From JAKZVK01 sp965261065 (GTDB lineage: Bacteria > Acidobacteriota > Terriglobia > Bryobacterales > UBA6623), in NCBI GenBank assembly GCA_965261065.1, contig OZ253444.1, positions 434,001 through 498,000 of the forward strand: a stretch of 64,000 nucleotides of DNA. Direction: 5' to 3'. The translations under genes were made by a program, and so were the position numbers. The notes under the pieces are model-generated. The model made no database searches, was not told where the DNA came from, and was given only the letters and a program-made list of their open reading frames with translations. Every line of letters starts with the position of its first letter. Positions within the stretch are counted from its first letter, which is position 1. Of this stretch, positions 22,565-31,770 are shown one piece after another.

Positions 22565-25261
22565 TCAACCCACAACCACCAGCACGGCCACCTGGCTACG
22601 GCGCCCCCCGATTTCGACGAACACCTCGTACGTCCCCGGGGGCAGGCCGGGCGGGATCAGGACATTGATCTGCAACAGGCCAACGAAGCCAGGGGCCATC
22701 ACCGGCAAGCTGACGGCTTCGCGGCCGTCGATCGTGACCGACACCGGCAGGACCGGCCGGGGGAGGGGCTCCGCAAACGGCGCCGCCTCGCCCGACATCA
22801 GGGCCGGATCGATCAAGCCCTGGCCCGTCACGAACAGCACAATGAAGTTGCCCGCGGCCTCGGGGTTGGTGTCGGTGTTCAGCGACAGATTCTGGTTGAG
22901 AATTGCGTTGAAGATGCCCGGGTGCGAGTCGAGGATGCGCACCGTCACCACGTTGCTGCTCACGCCGTTGACTTCGACCCGCACCTCCACGGGTTCGAGG
23001 CCCGCCATCTCGTAGGGCACCTGGTAGTTGATCTGCCCGTCACGCACGAAGAAGATCGCGGCCAACACGCCATTGAAGAAGACCCGGACACCCGCCAGCT
23101 CGGTCGGCAGCTTGCCCGTCTTGGGATCGAACGCCGCTGACACGCCGATCTCGGGACCGACGTTCAAGGCAAAGAACGTGACGATCTCGCCCGGTGACAC
23201 CCCGCCGCCTTGGAAGTCGGGAGAGCCGACGATGCCGGCCGCCGTCAGCACCGGATCGGTGGTGACGAAGCTGCGGGTCGGCGTCCACTGGGCGCCCCCA
23301 TTCTCGGTCTTGAAGACGCCGCCGCCCGCCGTGCCGGCGTAGAGAACACCCGCCTTCCACGGGTCCACCGCCAGCTTATTCGTGGCCAGACCCTGCAGGC
23401 CTTCATTGGCGGTGGCCCAGGAATCTCCGCGGTTTGTGCTCTTGAACACTCCCGCGCTGGTGGCCGTGTAGACGGTGCCTGCCTCGTTCGGATCGAAGGC
23501 GATCCGGGCGGCCAGCACCGCACCGCCGTCGGGGAGTCCGTTGTTGATCCGCTCAAAACCACCGTTGCCTATCTTGCGGAACACACCACCGTTACTACCG
23601 ACGATGACGCGGCTCGAATCAAACGGATCGACCTCGGAGTCGACCAGCGTGAAGATCTGCGTCACGCCTGTCCCCGTCCAGTCCACGCCCGCGTTCGTGG
23701 TCTTGAAGACTTGACTGAATTGGCCGGCGAAGAAGTCCACCGTAGAGCCCGTGGCATAGAGCGTGTTGCGGGTGTTGGGATCGATCTCGACATCGAGCAA
23801 AGTCCACGCCCCGAGCGATCCGAACCCCTCGCCCTGGACATCGTTGATGGCCACAAAGCTGAGCCCGCCGTCGACACTCTTGAAAGCGCCGCTCGAGGTT
23901 CCCAGATACACGAGCTGCGGATCGACGGGGTCGACCGCGATCGAGAAGATCGAGATGCCCGTCACAGTGGCGGTCCAGTCCATGCCGCCATTGGTGCTCT
24001 TGAAGAGCGACCCGTCTCCAGATGCAAAAGGGTTGACCGAGCCGCCGAACACGATGTTGGGATCGCTAGGGGCGAAGGCGATGTCGCGAAGCTGGACCGT
24101 AGCGAGACCGGCTCGGGCTTCCTGCCAGCGGCCAGCGGAGTCGGTGGAGCGGAACGCGCCGCCTCCGAAGACCCCGGCAATCACGTTGGCCGAGTCGACA
24201 GGGTCGACCGCCAACGCCCGCACGTCGCTGGTTCCCATGCCGTCGGAGCGCAGGTGCCAGTTTTCGCCGCGGTCCATCGTGTGGAAAACGCCGCCGCCGT
24301 TCGATCCCGTGTACACGTTCGAGGGCTCCTGTGGATCGATCGCCACCGTCAATAGCGTGCCCTGCGCCAGCCCGTTGAACGCTTGCGCCCAGGTGTCGCC
24401 GCCATCGGTGCTGCGGAAGACGAAGAAGCGTCCGCTGGCGGCGTAGATGGTCTGTGGATCCACGGGGTCGATCGCCAGCGCATTCGCGGAAACACCCGCG
24501 GGAAACGAGGCAAGAACCTGCACCGTCTCCCCGCCGTCTTGGGAGCGAGCCATCCCGTTGGCGGTGCCGGCATAGATGTTATTGGAGTCGATTGGATCGA
24601 CCGCAACACTCAGGCCCGATGCCCCGGCCGCGATCCCGAACCACTGCTGCCCTCCGTTGGTCGACCGAAACCAGATACCGTTGCCGAGTCGCACGTTGCT
24701 CGAGTGCATGGCAAAAACGGTTTCGGGGTTGTTGGGGTCGACGGCGATCTGGTTGTAGTCGCCTTCGAATACAGTCGTCCCGTTCGTTACGAACTCGAGC
24801 AGCCCATTGTTGACCGCCACCCACGAGTCGCCGCCGTTGGTGGTCTTGAAGATGCCCTCATTGCGCGTACCCGCGTAGACGACTTGCGGATCGCTGGGGT
24901 TGACGCCGAGCGAGAGGGTGTCGGCGTCGGGCAGGCCGGTGGTGGCGGGGGTCCAGTTGTTGCCACCATCGTCGGAGCGGAAGACCCCCGCGCCGAGCGT
25001 AGCGGTGTAGAGCCTGCCGCCCGCGCCGGTGATCCAAGACGTGTCGGGACTGGTGAGTCCGCCGCTGGCCGGGCCCCAGGAGAGGCCGCCGTTGTCACTA
25101 CGGAAGATGCCACGCGAGGTGGCCGCGTAGACCATGCCTTGTGATTCCGGGTCAGCGAACAAATTGAACACGCGCGCTCCCGGCGGGCCTCCCTGGGCCC
25201 CTACGTCCGCGGCGGAAAACACCAACAAGGCCCCTAGGGCGACAAGACATCTGATCTGCAT
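22565..25261 (-). CDS. Secreted BNR/sortilin-like repeat protein with TIGR03437-type C-terminus
   Basis: An 898-residue exported protein. A signal peptide (CLVALGALLVFSAADVGA) is followed by about 13 repeats of the type STNGG..W....GL, with linking VDPxxPxxxYAGT segments, forming one or more beta-propellers as in YCF48 or sortilin-like proteins. The last about 230 residues (GGVSPGEIVTFFALNVGP, VFFNGVLAAIFFVRDGQINY, GTYEVFVEIGG) resemble the TIGR03437 domain, which is largely confined to Acidobacteria such as Solibacter. It probably acts at the cell surface or outside; the ligand is unknown. Confidence 0.88.
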   Translation of the reverse strand: MQIRCLVALGALLVFSAADVGAQGGPPGARVFNLFADPESQGMVYAATSRGIFRSDNGGLSWGPASGGLTSPDTSWITGAGGRLYTATLGAGVFRSDDGGNNWTPATTGLPDADTLSLGVNPSDPQVVYAGTRNEGIFKTTNGGDSWVAVNNGLLEFVTNGTTVFEGDYNQIAVDPNNPETVFAMHSSNVRLGNGIWFRSTNGGQQWFGIAAGASGLSVAVDPIDSNNIYAGTANGMARSQDGGETVQVLASFPAGVSANALAIDPVDPQTIYAASGRFFVFRSTDGGDTWAQAFNGLAQGTLLTVAIDPQEPSNVYTGSNGGGVFHTMDRGENWHLRSDGMGTSDVRALAVDPVDSANVIAGVFGGGAFRSTDSAGRWQEARAGLATVQLRDIAFAPSDPNIVFGGSVNPFASGDGSLFKSTNGGMDWTATVTGISIFSIAVDPVDPQLVYLGTSSGAFKSVDGGLSFVAINDVQGEGFGSLGAWTLLDVEIDPNTRNTLYATGSTVDFFAGQFSQVFKTTNAGVDWTGTGVTQIFTLVDSEVDPFDSSRVIVGSNGGVFRKIGNGGFERINNGLPDGGAVLAARIAFDPNEAGTVYTATSAGVFKSTNRGDSWATANEGLQGLATNKLAVDPWKAGVLYAGTAGGGVFKTENGGAQWTPTRSFVTTDPVLTAAGIVGSPDFQGGGVSPGEIVTFFALNVGPEIGVSAAFDPKTGKLPTELAGVRVFFNGVLAAIFFVRDGQINYQVPYEMAGLEPVEVRVEVNGVSSNVVTVRILDSHPGIFNAILNQNLSLNTDTNPEAAGNFIVLFVTGQGLIDPALMSGEAAPFAEPLPRPVLPVSVTIDGREAVSLPVMAPGFVGLLQINVLIPPGLPPGTYEVFVEIGGRRSQVAVLVVVG

Positions 25262-25720
25262 GCCTTTTCAGTGTATCGACGAGCGGGGAGCCGACGGCCT
25301 TTGGCAGGTGCAAAAACATACCTTGCCCGCGGCAGGTCTGTCGAGACGCGAAACTAACTGCCCTGTAGCGGGTTCCATACCCTTGGATGTCCGGGCGTGG
25401 ACGAATTGGACCGCCGGGTGGCCGCGATCCACCAGCGAATCGTGACTCTGGGGACTGGCGGCCCGCTGGAGTCGCCACGCCACTGTCAGCAAAGGCTTCC
25501 AGACCTTGTCAGGCCGGGCCGTCGGTTCGGGGACCGACCCACGCCACCCAGGCGCGGGGGTGGGTAAAAACTACACACCCGGCACGGGAGGCCATGTAAA
25601 TTCTATGCACCTTTTGGCTCCGAATAACGTATCTACTATTGAAACCGCAGCGAATCAAGTAGGTAGAGAGCCCGGGCCACCTTTGGCTATCGGATTGCTC
25701 CTCTCTGCGTCAAGTAAGAC
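25262..25720. other. Intergenic region without a visible gene
   Basis: Roughly 460 bases between the BNR gene and a small membrane protein gene. Open frames here are short and have no recognisable motif or start signal. It probably contains the promoters of both neighbours; no clear boxes were identified. Confidence 0.5.
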
Positions 25721-25945
25721 ATGAAACTCTTCGCCATCACCAATCGGGGACTTGCCGTCATCAGCTTGCTCGTGATGCTGCTCTGGGGCGTGATCCTGGC
25801 CGAGCGTTCAATCATCCGACAAGCGCAACAGGATCACTACGAGTTTCTACGCTCCCAACCGGCCGCGCCGGTCACACCTGGGCCCCGACCCACCGAACAT
25901 CCCACACCAGAGAAGGTGCCGGGTGACAGCGTCGTCTTCGGGTAA
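25721..25945 (+). CDS. Small membrane protein
   Basis: A possible 74-residue protein with one membrane helix (GLAVISLLVMLLWGVILA, residues about 10-27) and a short Pro-rich tail (PAAPVTPGPRPTEHPTP). No strong ribosome binding site is visible before the ATG. The family is not recognised. It may be real because the hydrophobic helix and charged flanks are well formed. Confidence 0.45.
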   Translation: MKLFAITNRGLAVISLLVMLLWGVILAERSIIRQAQQDHYEFLRSQPAAPVTPGPRPTEHPTPEKVPGDSVVFG

Positions 25946-26075
25946 GGGCTAACCTCATCGGGTAATGCGCCCGAGTCTTTCGCCACAGAAGGAATCGCTA
26001 GGAACCGTTAGACCGTTGCGCCCGGCGTTACGAGAATTCTGATGTTGTTTTTTCGGACGCTTCGAACCTATGACC

Positions 26076-26819
26076 TCACTCGACGAAACGAACCCAGCCG
26101 AACCAGTCTGGCGAGTGAAAAGAGCGGCGCACGTCAGGTGGCAGCGGCGACCAGAGACTGAGGCCTCTACGCTGACCTCGCTGAGGTGGTTGGGTATTCG
26201 GTAGGCCTTCGAGACGGTTCAAGTTGAGGCGCCAGCGATCGCCGTTGCGGGGCGGCGTGTGGACGGCGTCTTTCGCGAAGTTGCGGAACGGGATGGCCAA
26301 CTCCAGAATCCAGTGGTCGTCGTCGGGCGAGGGATCTTTCTTCGGTTGGCCTTGCCACGTGGCTCGATAGCGCACGCCTTCGGGTTCCCACGTCGGTGGA
26401 CCCGTCCACCAGTCGGTCTTGCAGCGGTTGAGCATAGTACCGATGGCGTTGATTTCGAAGGTGTAGTAGTTGCGCACGTTGGCGGGGTTGAGGCTGAGGA
26501 AGATCTCGACGCAGTCGTCGCGGGAGACCGGACCGTGGCGCTCGGTGATGTAGGCCGAGATGCGCTTGTCGATGCAGTAGTAACCGACGTAGAGGTTCTC
26601 GTTGTCCCAGACGATCTTGGCGACCGTCTGTTGCCTGTCGACGGGCACGGGCGGCAGGAAGTGGAAGTCGCCGACGGACGGAGCCTTCTTCCAGGCCTCT
26701 TCATCGAGCTTGCCGTCGATGACGACGGCTGAGGCGGCGCGGTGAAGGTCGTAGTTGGAGTGCTGTTGCGCGAAAAGAGCCGCGCCGGTGGTCATTATGA
26801 TTCCGAGTCGCAGCCACAT
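26076..26819 (-). CDS. CBM9-like secreted carbohydrate-binding protein
   Basis: About 247 residues from the ATG at 26819, which starts a signal peptide (MWLRLGIIMTTGAALFAQQ). The rest is one CBM9-like domain: VIDGKLDEEAWKKAP, KIVWDNENLYVGYYCID, DDCVEIFLSLNP, YTFEINAIGTMLN, WILELAIPFRNF and WRLNLNRLE, the typical order in bacterial CBM9-like family proteins. It would bind a sugar or glycan outside the cytoplasm. The GH88 gene lies just upstream on the same strand, so the two may serve the same glycan. Confidence 0.85.
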   Translation of the reverse strand: MWLRLGIIMTTGAALFAQQHSNYDLHRAASAVVIDGKLDEEAWKKAPSVGDFHFLPPVPVDRQQTVAKIVWDNENLYVGYYCIDKRISAYITERHGPVSRDDCVEIFLSLNPANVRNYYTFEINAIGTMLNRCKTDWWTGPPTWEPEGVRYRATWQGQPKKDPSPDDDHWILELAIPFRNFAKDAVHTPPRNGDRWRLNLNRLEGLPNTQPPQRGQRRGLSLWSPLPPDVRRSFHSPDWFGWVRFVE

Positions 26820-26926
26820 GTGTTTGCTTCCCCTCTCTTTGCTCGTAGAGCGTGGGCAGACGCAACGGTCCGCCCCCACAAACTGACGCAGACCCAGCGA
26901 TTTTCAGGACGAGGCCCGCGCGCGCG

Positions 26927-28045
26927 TCAGCCGTCCGAGAGCGCGCGGTCGAGCGCCTCGACGTAGAAGTACTCGCCCCACATGACCGACTCGTTGACGC
27001 CGAGACCATTGTGCAGATGATACACGCCTTCGGTGAGAATACCCTCCCACTCGGGCTTGCCGGCGGCGAGGAAGGGCTCCTGCGAGAGCGTCAATAGCAT
27101 ATGCCGCGCAGTCTCGGCGTAAAGCACAGCCTTGCCCGCGTCGGCGGTCAGCTTAGCTAGGCGCCGCAGGCCGGCCGCCGTGATCGCCGCGGTCGAGCTG
27201 TCGAGGTGCTGAGGGTGGTCGGCCGGAGTGTCGTAGTCGAAGAGCGGCACGCCGTTGGCAGGCGTCTCGCGGATGTAGAAGTCGGCGCAGGCTTCGGCGG
27301 TTCGCAGGAAGCGCGCGTCGCGAACCAGCTTGTACGACGACGTGAAGCCATAGATCGCCCAAGCCAATCCGCGCGCCCAGCAGGAGTCGCCACGAAAGCC
27401 TTGCTGCGTCGTCTGGCGCAGAAACTCGCCCGTTTCGAGATCGAACATGCCTTCGTGCGAGGAACTGCCGTCGCCGCGGATGAGCACGCGGCGGGTCGTC
27501 AGGCAGTGCTCGATCGCGACGTTCATCAGTTGCTCGTCGCCCGTCTCGAGCGCGGCGTAGAAGATGATCCCGACGTTGGCCATGATGTCGATGAACAGGG
27601 AGTCGGGCCCCATGAAGGAGCAGAGGTACTGGCCTCTCTCCTTGAAGCGCAGGGCGAGGGTGCGGCCGGCCTGGACGACGATATCGTTCAGCTCTTTCTC
27701 TCCGGTGAGCTTGAACCAACGGTGATAGGTCGAGAAAAAGATAAAACCGAGGTCGTGGACGTCACGGTCCATCTTGCGGGGTTCGAGCGGCGTGGTGTAG
27801 CGCTCAGCCTGCGTCTTCCACTCGGCATCGCCGGTGCGGGCATGGAAGATCCACATCATGCCGGGCAGGAAGCCGTCGCACCAATGCGTCCAGGCCTCGC
27901 CGGTGTGCCGCCAGCGGCCTTGCTGCGTGTACATCGGGTAGAAATCGGGGTCGCGCTCGATCAGGGCCTTGACTTGTGCTTGGGCGAAGTCGAAGGCGCG
28001 CTCGAGCGTAGGCCGCCAAGTGGCAGAGGGGCAGATCTCGATCAT
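26927..28045 (-). CDS. GH88 family unsaturated glucuronyl hydrolase
   Basis: A 372-residue (alpha/alpha)6-barrel enzyme. It shows GRWRHTGEAWTHWCDGFLPGM, MDRDVHDLGFIFF with the first catalytic Asp, FIDIMANVGIIFYA with the second, and QQGFRGDSCWARGLAWAIYGF, all GH88 hallmarks. No signal peptide is seen, so it is likely cytoplasmic. Members remove the unsaturated uronic acid left by polysaccharide lyases, feeding uronate degradation. The CBM9-like gene downstream suggests a small glycan-use cluster; no lyase is in the window. Confidence 0.93.
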   Translation of the reverse strand: MIEICPSATWRPTLERAFDFAQAQVKALIERDPDFYPMYTQQGRWRHTGEAWTHWCDGFLPGMMWIFHARTGDAEWKTQAERYTTPLEPRKMDRDVHDLGFIFFSTYHRWFKLTGEKELNDIVVQAGRTLALRFKERGQYLCSFMGPDSLFIDIMANVGIIFYAALETGDEQLMNVAIEHCLTTRRVLIRGDGSSSHEGMFDLETGEFLRQTTQQGFRGDSCWARGLAWAIYGFTSSYKLVRDARFLRTAEACADFYIRETPANGVPLFDYDTPADHPQHLDSSTAAITAAGLRRLAKLTADAGKAVLYAETARHMLLTLSQEPFLAAGKPEWEGILTEGVYHLHNGLGVNESVMWGEYFYVEALDRALSDG

Positions 28046-28098
28046 GAGAGGGCTAGTGTAGCAGGGTGCCCTTGAGCGCCGGTCGGTTTACGGTGGCT

Positions 28099-28413
28099 TC
28101 AACCCGCGCGGGACTTTTTGACGTAGGCGTCGCGGTTTTCGCGCGACTCGAAGTAGACCGTCTCGCCGTCGATGTCCGCCTTCACAGCGAGGCGTTCGTC
28201 GATGTAGGTACCTGAAACCGGGTCGCGCACCAAACGGCCGCTTTCGGCTTGAGGGGTTTCCGGGGCTTGGCGCCCTCCCGAGTTGCTTGCCGCGTCGCTT
28301 CCTTCCGACGGTCCCAAAGCGCGTTTGACGGCACTGATGACATCGACGATCAGCCAGCGTGCCAACGCCAGCGCGATGACGATGAGAATTACGTAGATGA
28401 GCTTAAGACCCAA
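28099..28413 (-). CDS. Small membrane-anchored protein with YHS-like tail
   Basis: A 104-residue protein: an N-terminal membrane helix (LIYVILIVIALALARWLIV), a Gly/Ser/Gln-rich linker, and a tail LVRDPVSGTYIDERLAV...ETVYFESRENRDAYV. The tail follows the PP0621/YHS pattern in which DPVCG and YFCS...C normally carry metal-binding cysteines; here those positions are Ser and Glu. It probably no longer binds metal in the usual way. It is separated from the TPR gene by a terminator-like hairpin. Confidence 0.7.
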   Translation of the reverse strand: MGLKLIYVILIVIALALARWLIVDVISAVKRALGPSEGSDAASNSGGRQAPETPQAESGRLVRDPVSGTYIDERLAVKADIDGETVYFESRENRDAYVKKSRAG

Positions 28414-28448
28414 GGTTCCACTCGCGGACGCGTCGCACCCGCAGATGA

Positions 28449-28482
28449 CAAAGGGCGCCGGCCTTGCGGCAGACGCCCTTAT
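28449..28482 (-). terminator. Probable intrinsic terminator
   Basis: Between two minus-strand genes, AAGGGCG pairs with CGCCCTT around a 16-20-base loop, with a short T-rich stretch after it on the minus strand. It follows the TPR gene (28510-29652). Confidence 0.5.
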
Positions 28483-28509
28483 GGTAAGCGATTTGTACCG
28501 GCGAACCGG

Positions 28510-29652
28510 CTACTTTTTCCGACGCTTCCGTTTCTTGGCGTCGGGGTTCTCGTAGCTGGTACTGACGCTGCCCTTCAGACTCTGAATCATCGCCTGGGCC
28601 TGAGCGGCATACGGTCCACTCGGGTTGGACTTGACGCACGCCTCGAAGGCCTCGATCGTCCCGGGGACCGGCTGAATCGAGCCGTCGGCGCCCATTTTCG
28701 CCTGCGCCATCATTGTGACGCCGAGCTGGTAATGTGCAGGGCTGTAGGCCGGGTTGATCTCAACGGCCTTGCGGAAAGCGTCGACGGCGCCCTGGGTGTT
28801 CTGCGCGTTGATCATGACGGCGCCCAGGTTGAAGTAGTACTTGCCGGCATTGGCCGGATCGAGCGTGGCTGCTTTCTCCAGTTCGGCCTGGCCTTCTTCC
28901 TGGTTGCCGGCTTTAATCAATGCCAGCGCCAGGTTGTTTCGATAGCCGGCGTTGTCAGCCTGAAGCTCGAGCGCCTTGCGATAGGACTCGATCGAGCCGT
29001 TCAGTGCCTTCGTGGCCTCGTCGCCCCGCAAGGTATCTGCATACTTGGATTGGCAATCGCCGAGCCGCGCCCATACGGCCACCTGTTTCGGATCGAGCTC
29101 ACCCGCCTTGTTGAAGTTGTCGATCGCCAGTTTGTAGTTCCTGGATTCCATGGCATCCATGGCGGCGTTGAACGCATCGTTCAACTCCTTGTTCCTGCTG
29201 ATCTGAGTACGACGTTTCTTGAGAGATGCCTCATAGGCTTTGCGCTGCGCGGGCGACATCGAACTCAACTGCTTCTCGGTCATCCGGCCGGAATTCGCGG
29301 CTGCACGGTCCTGAGCGAGCTTGGCCAGGTCGAAATCCAACGTGGTCGCGTCGCCCGCGCTGGATGGCTTCAGGTTGTTGACCTTCCCGCGCTCGGTGCC
29401 GTTTACCAGCAGGGTGACGTTGTAGACCCCCATGGGCAGGAAGCCGAACAAGTACTCGCCCCGCTTGTTGCTCTTGACCTTCTGCTGCCCGGGCATTCCC
29501 TGGCGCTCGGCGACGATCACCGCATCCTTGAGGGGCTGCCCGTCTTCCCCCAGGACCTTGCCGTCAAGGCGGCCCATCTGTCCGTAGGAGACGGCGCTCG
29601 ACAGCACAAACACAATCGCAATCAGGACAGCTCTGTACGCTATGGAAAACAT
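28510..29652 (-). CDS. Secreted carboxypeptidase-regulatory-like/TPR protein
   Basis: A 380-residue exported protein. The signal peptide (AVLIAIVFVLSSAVSYGQ) is followed by a CarboxypepD_reg-like beta-sandwich (GRLDGKVLGEDGQPLKDAV, GEYLFGFLPMGVYNVTL), a charged linker (KAYEASLKKRRTQISRN) and about five TPR units (LAIDNFNKAGELDP, SIESYRKALELQ, YYFNLGAVMINAQN, AVDAFRKAVEINP). A lysine-rich tail ends it. This combination is common in Acidobacteria; it probably acts as a scaffold in the envelope. No partner is evident. Confidence 0.82.
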   Translation of the reverse strand: MFSIAYRAVLIAIVFVLSSAVSYGQMGRLDGKVLGEDGQPLKDAVIVAERQGMPGQQKVKSNKRGEYLFGFLPMGVYNVTLLVNGTERGKVNNLKPSSAGDATTLDFDLAKLAQDRAAANSGRMTEKQLSSMSPAQRKAYEASLKKRRTQISRNKELNDAFNAAMDAMESRNYKLAIDNFNKAGELDPKQVAVWARLGDCQSKYADTLRGDEATKALNGSIESYRKALELQADNAGYRNNLALALIKAGNQEEGQAELEKAATLDPANAGKYYFNLGAVMINAQNTQGAVDAFRKAVEINPAYSPAHYQLGVTMMAQAKMGADGSIQPVPGTIEAFEACVKSNPSGPYAAQAQAMIQSLKGSVSTSYENPDAKKRKRRKK

Positions 29653-29838
29653 TCTCGGCTCCTTCGGGTGGAAGACCCGATTCTTCTTGCTCAGAATACA
29701 ACATCCATGCCTCCGAGGCCAACGGTAGGATGGGTTCGGATTTCCGGCCGAACTGCTTGAAAGGACGGCAAGGAATCGGGTTGCGTTACGTCTGGAAGGG
29801 AAGGTCCGGCTGGAAACGCGCGGCCGGCCTTGCCAGAT

Positions 29839-30546
29839 TCAGGCCTTGCGGGCAACCTCGGCTGCCTCATACGGTATCGGATCGACGAGCCCAGCCTGCT
29901 GGAAGGCGCGCAAACGCAACGCGCAACTGTCGCATCGCCCGCACGCTTTCTCGGCCGATTGGTAGCACGACCAGGTCAGATGCAGCGGTGCGCCCAGGTT
30001 GACGCCGCGCCGGACGATCTCAGCCTTCGATAGGCCGATCAAGGGCGTCTCGATCCGGATGTGGGTGGCGGGCTTGGTACCGGCGTCGATGGCCTTGCTG
30101 AACGCATGGTAATAGGCTGGGCGGCAGTCCGGATAGCCGGAGCTATCCTGCTCGACCGCCCCGATGAAAACGGCGTCCGCGCGCAATACCTCGGCCCACG
30201 AGACGGCCGCGGACAGGAAATGGGCATTACGGAAGGGGACGTAGGTGACGGGGACCTCGCCCTGTACCGCCGCGGCCCAGTCGGCGTCTGGGACAGCGAG
30301 GGCTTGGTCGGTTAAGGCCGAGCCTCCAATGGCGGCCATGTAGCCCTGGTCGATGTGCAGGCGGAATTCAGCCCCTACGTGGCCGGCGATCTCGTCGAAC
30401 GCTCGCTTCTCGCGTCCCGCGGTTCGTTGCCCGTAAGAGGAGTGGAGAACCGCCAATCGGTGAGTCTGTGCGGCGATAACGGCCGTGACACAACTGTCCA
30501 TGCCGCCGCTCAGCAGGACGACGGCGATGGGCTGCCGGGACGGCAT
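29839..30546 (-). CDS. queC: 7-cyano-7-deazaguanine synthase QueC
   Basis: A 235-residue ATP-dependent enzyme that makes preQ0 from 7-carboxy-7-deazaguanine and ammonia, for queuosine in tRNA. The PP-loop SGGMDS is at 13-18; YVPFRNAHFLS is in the middle; zinc ligands are Cys194, 202, 205 and 208 (SCYQS, ACGRCDSC). Length is normal. The gene follows cpoB on the same strand; que genes lie next to tol-pal clusters in many bacteria. Other queuosine genes are not in the window. Confidence 0.96.
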   Translation of the reverse strand: MPSRQPIAVVLLSGGMDSCVTAVIAAQTHRLAVLHSSYGQRTAGREKRAFDEIAGHVGAEFRLHIDQGYMAAIGGSALTDQALAVPDADWAAAVQGEVPVTYVPFRNAHFLSAAVSWAEVLRADAVFIGAVEQDSSGYPDCRPAYYHAFSKAIDAGTKPATHIRIETPLIGLSKAEIVRRGVNLGAPLHLTWSCYQSAEKACGRCDSCALRLRAFQQAGLVDPIPYEAAEVARKA

Positions 30547-30580
30547 GGGTTCATCATAGCGTGGGGTTGGCAGAGCAAAC

Positions 30581-30615
30581 CCGCGGATCTCAAAACCGAG
30601 ATCCGCGCTACGCGC
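30581..30615. repeat. 35-bp palindromic repeat, copy A
   Basis: Contains a nine-base perfect stem GCGGATCTC/GAGATCCGC around AAAACC. The reverse complement matches 57235-57269 at 33 of 35 bases. Located between cpoB and queC; may also act as a terminator. Confidence 0.75.
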
Positions 30616-30645
30616 TTGAGGGTGGGTGCTGAGGGCTAGCCCGGG

Positions 30646-31626
30646 CTAGCGAATACCGAAGGCGCCGCCCGTGGGGGAGGGTTTCTCGATGAAGGCTTGC
30701 AACTCTTTGAGCTGGGCGTCGGCGTTCGGCGCGATGTTGCTATGGGGATACTTCTGCACGACCGCGCGAAACTCGCCGGCAGCTTCGTTCAGCCGGTTGA
30801 GCTTCATCAGCGACATCCCCTTCTTGTACTGCGCGTCGGGGGTAATGGTTCCCTCCGGATAGCGTTCGATGACGAGGTCGTAGTTGCGAATGGCCCCCTC
30901 AAAGTCCCCCTGCTGATACGCCAGCGCGCCGAGGTGATACTGCGCGTCAACCGCCCTGACCGACTGTCCGTGGTCACGAAGATAGTCTTGGAACTCCTGA
31001 CGGGCCAGTTCGTAGTTGCCGCGATTGAAGTCCATCAAGGCGGCGTTGAAGAGGGTCTCGGAAGCTCTCACGTTGAGCGGCGGCGGAGCCTCACCCGCGC
31101 CTGAGGTAAGGGCGCCCTCGTCGAAACCGGCTCCCGGGGGCGGCAGCGTCGTCAGGTGGTTCTTAATGTCGGCGACCGCCTGCTGCATGGTTGCCAGGCG
31201 GCTGATCAGCGCTTCCATCTGGTCGCGGAGGTCGCCGACCTCGCCCGCCATGGTGTCGACCTGAGTGCTCATCGAGGTCACCGGCTTGACCATCACCTCA
31301 CCTTGCTGAGCGATGCTGCGATCGATCACCGCCATGCGCTGCGTCATGCGCTTGGTCTCTTCGAGGCTTTGCTTCATCAGCTCTTCGAGCACCGCCATGC
31401 GCTCGAAGTACTGGCCCTTGAGTTGGCGCATCTCGTTTGTAAGCTGAGACATATCCCGTTGGAGCTGCAGGATCTCTCGGTCAACCGGAAAAGCCGGACC
31501 GGCCCAGGCCAACCCCAGCACTACCACCGGCAGAAGGCTCCGCAGGGGGCGCTGTACGTTCGAATAGAATCTACCTTCCCCGCTCACGACACTTGGCTCC
31601 ACTGGAACAGACGTTTTGGGCTCCAA
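30646..31626 (-). CDS. cpoB: Tol-Pal system protein CpoB (YbgF)
   Basis: A periplasmic protein of up to 326 residues; the start is uncertain (TTG at 31626 or a downstream GTG). A signal-like stretch SLLPVVVLGLAWAGPAFP precedes a long coiled coil (residues about 50-165: REILQLQRDMSQLTNEMRQL...) and three C-terminal TPR units (FNAALMDFNRGNYELARQEF, AQYHLGALAYQQGDFEGAI, YKKGMSLMKLNRLNEA). CpoB links Tol-Pal to septal peptidoglycan synthesis in E. coli. It lies downstream of pal beyond a strong terminator, so it may have its own promoter or rely on readthrough. Confidence 0.9.
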   Translation of the reverse strand: MEPKTSVPVEPSVVSGEGRFYSNVQRPLRSLLPVVVLGLAWAGPAFPVDREILQLQRDMSQLTNEMRQLKGQYFERMAVLEELMKQSLEETKRMTQRMAVIDRSIAQQGEVMVKPVTSMSTQVDTMAGEVGDLRDQMEALISRLATMQQAVADIKNHLTTLPPPGAGFDEGALTSGAGEAPPPLNVRASETLFNAALMDFNRGNYELARQEFQDYLRDHGQSVRAVDAQYHLGALAYQQGDFEGAIRNYDLVIERYPEGTITPDAQYKKGMSLMKLNRLNEAAGEFRAVVQKYPHSNIAPNADAQLKELQAFIEKPSPTGGAFGIR

Positions 31627-31689
31627 CGCGGTTGCAGCCCATATGACTCAAACAGCCTTTCCCGACTACCTTACCAGAAAATGAACGCC

Positions 31690-31752
31690 AAAAAACAAAC
31701 AGGGATGCGCCCCTGGAGGCCGGTCAGGCACCCAGGGGAACGCACCCCTGTG
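31690..31752 (-). terminator. Intrinsic terminator after pal
   Basis: On the minus strand a long stem (ACAGGGGTGCG, CCCCTGG pairing with CCAGGGG, CGCATCCCTGT) is followed by TTGTTTTTT. It stands between pal and cpoB and should stop most transcription of the tolQ-pal unit. Confidence 0.8.
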
Positions 31753-31770
31753 ATCTGGCTCGCCGATTGG

